DNA of 6,833 bases from Leptospira idonii (lineage in GTDB: Bacteria; Spirochaetota; Leptospiria; Leptospirales; Leptospiraceae): contig NZ_RQHW01000055.1 of assembly GCF_004770995.1 (NCBI RefSeq), positions 1-6,833 of the forward strand. The letters are read 5' to 3'. Below the pieces are notes generated by a model, which searched no databases, had not been told where the DNA came from, and worked only from the letters and a program-made list of their open reading frames with translations. Position numbers and translations under genes: made by a program. Positions within the stretch are counted from its first letter, which is position 1, and the number at the start of each line of letters is the position of its first letter. This document shows positions 5,408 to 6,833 of this stretch, piece by piece.

Positions 5408-5572
5408 GGCTAACGAACTAGACTAACCGACGTAGGCTGGCCCTGAGTCCCTGAAGGGGACGTTAGGGATTGGCACGACGCTTGCGCAAGCAAGAGGAGT
5501 GCCAAAAGCCTATGTGTCGTAGACCGAACGAGGGCGCCAGTCCCGAAGTGAAGCGGTTAGTCGCTGTTATGC
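5408..5572 (-). repeat. attC-like cassette recombination site 6, longer variant with compensatory changes
   Basis: At 165 bp this is the longest complete site. Boxes GGCTAAC (5408-5414) and GTTATGC (5566-5572) do not match each other. The inner arms are GACTAACCG and CGGTTAGTC, both changed relative to the other sites yet still perfectly complementary. The second stem is likewise changed on both sides: CGTAGGCT (5431-5438) with AGCCTATG (5507-5514). An extra hairpin (5441-5468) accounts for the added length. Confidence 0.8.
5441..5468. repeat. Extra hairpin inside recombination site 6
   Basis: CCCTGAGTCCC on the left can pair with GGGACGTTAGGG on the right around TGAAG. Nearly the same hairpin is present in site 7 (6794-6819) but in none of sites 1-5. 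Confidence 0.6.
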
Positions 5573-5585
5573 GAAGGCATTTTTA

Positions 5586-6008
5586 TTAAATATCTCTATA
5601 ATAAATATCGATTTCATGGTAAATACCTTTTGAATAGAAAAGATCAATTGTTTCCAGTCTTACTGTATGATATACCAGTGCTTTAATTTGAAGAGATAGT
5701 GTTGAATGACCGGACGGAATTAAATATATTTTTTTCCAGGATTTCTCTTTTAATTTATTCAATACTCCTTTGAGAATAGTTTTATAGGTTAAAATTATAG
5801 AATCTTTGCTGCTAAAATCTAAATTTCCTTCGGAAGCTATAAATATATCTCCATGTAGGTATTCTGTCGGGGTAAAGTGATGAGTTTTATTTGCAATAAT
5901 TGTCAAAATTTCTCCTTCATTTTCTTTAATTTTTTCAGTTAATAACTCTACTAATTTATTTTCACCGAAAATATTTATATAATCGTTTAAGATTTGTAAA
6001 TTATGCAT
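5586..6008 (-). CDS. 140-aa protein, partner of the 2-TM protein; C-terminus possibly SAVED/CARF-like
   Basis: I do not recognise this gene with certainty. It is a soluble protein with no signal peptide or membrane segment. Its C-terminal half has the order strand (KKIYLIPSGH), helix (STLSLQIKALVYHTV), strand (ETIDLFYS), G-I-Y and strand (EIDIYYRD). That order resembles the last part of SAVED or CARF-type Rossmann folds, which sense nucleotide signals. At 140 aa it is too short for a complete SAVED domain, and no GGDD polymerase motif is visible. The ATG at 6008-6006 overlaps the end of the upstream gene by 8 nt (ATGCATAA), so the two are translationally coupled. The function is open; the SAVED/CARF link is a weak inference from secondary-structure order. 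Confidence 0.55.
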   Translation of the reverse strand: MHNLQILNDYINIFGENKLVELLTEKIKENEGEILTIIANKTHHFTPTEYLHGDIFIASEGNLDFSSKDSIILTYKTILKGVLNKLKEKSWKKIYLIPSGHSTLSLQIKALVYHTVRLETIDLFYSKGIYHEIDIYYRDI

Positions 6009-6732
6009 TTAAGAACCCGTTTATATCTTTTTTGAAGAAATTATACATGGGAGATTCTAAGGTGACTTTAATTGCGGGTATTTTCGTAAATACTCCTTTC
6101 TGGTTAGTATAGAATTTAATCCAGACGTAATTATCAGTTAAAATAAAAGAGTATTTTAATATTGATTTATGAGGTATTAATTTTAGATATTCTCTATTTA
6201 ATTCGGTGGCTTTTTCGAAGAGATTTTTTAATTTCTGAATTTGATCATTAGGGTTTGAGTTAGTTGATTCGTTATTTTGAAGAAAAATTGAAGCCTCTGA
6301 AGTTGGATCTAAATAAAGAATAGTAGTGTGCAATTTATTCCTACTCCTTTCTATAATTGTAGAGTGATGTGTTTCTATAAATCTTGTAGAATAATGGAAG
6401 CCAATTATGAGTACTTCTGATTTTAAAAAATCTTCTGAGTTAATCTCTTTAGAATCATTTGTTGCACTTATAATTCCAGATTCTTTTATCTTTAAAGACC
6501 CAAGAACACCAATAAATATTTTTTCAAAAAATAAATCTTGAAAAATTGAATCAAAAAAGAACTGCATAGTTGGTACAATTATTAGAAAAACACCTATATT
6601 AGATAATACTTGGTTGATATTAATGTTTTTTAATATTGTATTTTGATCAATTATCAATGACATTGTATACATTGCAAAACCGATTAACGCAAAAACCAAC
6701 ATAATCAAGGTTCTTTTTAATTTTTTAGTCAT
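6001..6732 (-). CDS. 243-aa protein with two N-terminal membrane segments and a cytoplasmic domain, possible membrane effector
   Basis: Two hydrophobic segments lie near the N-terminus, at about 8-28 (LIMLVFALIGFAMYTMSLII) and about 42-64 (VLSNIGVFLIIVPTMQFFF). They are followed by a soluble domain of about 175 residues. The positive N-terminus (MTKKLKR) suggests both ends face the cytoplasm. The soluble part reads EVLIIGFHYSTRFIE, then TTILYLDPTSEAS, ILTDNYVWIKFYT and SPMYNFF. That order recalls PLD-like folds, but no intact HxKxxxxD motif is visible, so an inactive or binding version is more likely. The 2-TM plus soluble layout resembles membrane effectors of nucleotide-signal defence systems; this is inference. 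Start ATG at 6732, with GAAGGA 7 nt upstream. It overlaps the partner gene by 8 nt. Confidence 0.6.
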   Translation of the reverse strand: MTKKLKRTLIMLVFALIGFAMYTMSLIIDQNTILKNININQVLSNIGVFLIIVPTMQFFFDSIFQDLFFEKIFIGVLGSLKIKESGIISATNDSKEINSEDFLKSEVLIIGFHYSTRFIETHHSTIIERSRNKLHTTILYLDPTSEASIFLQNNESTNSNPNDQIQKLKNLFEKATELNREYLKLIPHKSILKYSFILTDNYVWIKFYTNQKGVFTKIPAIKVTLESPMYNFFKKDINGFLNA

Positions 6733-6760
6733 TTTTTATTCCTTCAATGTAAATGCTTTC

Positions 6761-6833
6761 GCATAACGAACTAGGCTTACCGAAGTCCCCTGACCCTGAG
6801 TCCCAAAGGGACGTTAGGGACTGGCACAGAGCT
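6761..6833 (-). repeat. attC-like cassette recombination site 7, cut by the right edge
   Basis: Box GCATAAC (6761-6767) is followed by GAACTA and GGCTTACCG as in sites 1-5. The sequence then diverges and enters the hairpin CCCTGAGTCCC-AAA-GGGACGTTAGGG (6794-6819) shared with site 6. The right half is outside the window. Confidence 0.7.

Larger units (their letters stand above)
4446..5413 (-). mobile_element. Gene cassette 5 (vapBC pair 2)
   Basis: The ends agree over 19 positions with two differences: GTTAGCCGA-TG-GTCAGCAA on the right of repeat 5, and GTTAGCCGA-AA-GTCAGCAA reverse-complementing the left flank of repeat 6. The GTTAGCC box is found only on this cassette. Confidence 0.72.
5414..6766 (-). 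mobile_element. Gene cassette 6 (two-gene membrane system)
   Basis: The ends agree at 16 of 17 positions: GTTATGCGAA-G-GCATTT on the right of repeat 6, and GTTATGCGAA-A-GCATTT reverse-complementing the left flank of repeat 7. The cassette holds two overlapping genes, which suggests that they travel and act together. Confidence 0.7.

Noticed and set aside
218..6833. CRISPR array
   Set aside because: The repeats are over 140 bp, imperfectly conserved and separated by whole genes, not by short spacers of constant length.
218..6833. Insertion sequences or MITEs bounded by the inverted repeats
   Set aside because: No transposase and no target-site duplications are visible. The ends match across genes in the pattern of cassette recombination rather than around the repeat.

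Overview
The window is an AT-rich, spirochaete-like piece of DNA, most likely from Leptospira. I base this on the codon use and on VapB/VapC sequences that look like Leptospira ones; it is a recognition call, not a database result. It reads as part of a gene-cassette array of the integron type. Six complete repeats of 143-165 bp (218-361, 1487-1629, 2612-2755, 3564-3707, 4440-4583, 5408-5572) and one cut by the right edge (6761 onward) separate the genes. Each repeat has inverted ends (GCATAAC-like box and GGCTTACCG; CGGTAAGCC and GTTATGC-like box), is more GC-rich than the genes and can fold on itself, as attC recombination sites do. Every gene lies on the minus strand, one gene or one two-gene operon per repeat, with the repeat 3' of the gene. 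No integrase or attI site is in the window.

In transcription order (right to left) the cassettes are: a 2-TM membrane protein with a small partner gene (5414-6766); vapBC pair 2 (4446-5413); vapBC pair 1 (3570-4445); a small HEPN-domain protein (2618-3569); a stand-alone HsdR-N-type PD-(D/E)XK nuclease-like protein (1493-2617); a larger protein with a C-terminal HEPN motif (224-1492); and the first 45 codons of a HigB-type toxin (to the left edge). The content is toxin-antitoxin and probable defence genes, as expected of large sedentary chromosomal arrays.

The main observation concerns the cassette ends. The 7-bp core boxes do not always match within one repeat, but they match exactly between the two ends of the same cassette, as cutting inside the core box predicts. 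The match continues past the box: the two ends of each of the six complete cassettes are inverted repeats of about 17 bp, with a tract of 6 or more bp that varies between cassettes, and with the same G/A difference at position 11 in all six. This suggests that the recombination site of the excised circle is longer than a classical attC, and that each cassette carries its own matched end sequence.

The three toxin-antitoxin cassettes have their own recognisable sigma70-type promoters with operator-like inverted repeats. The other cassettes have little or no room for a promoter, or no convincing one, so TA promoters may drive some neighbours by read-through.
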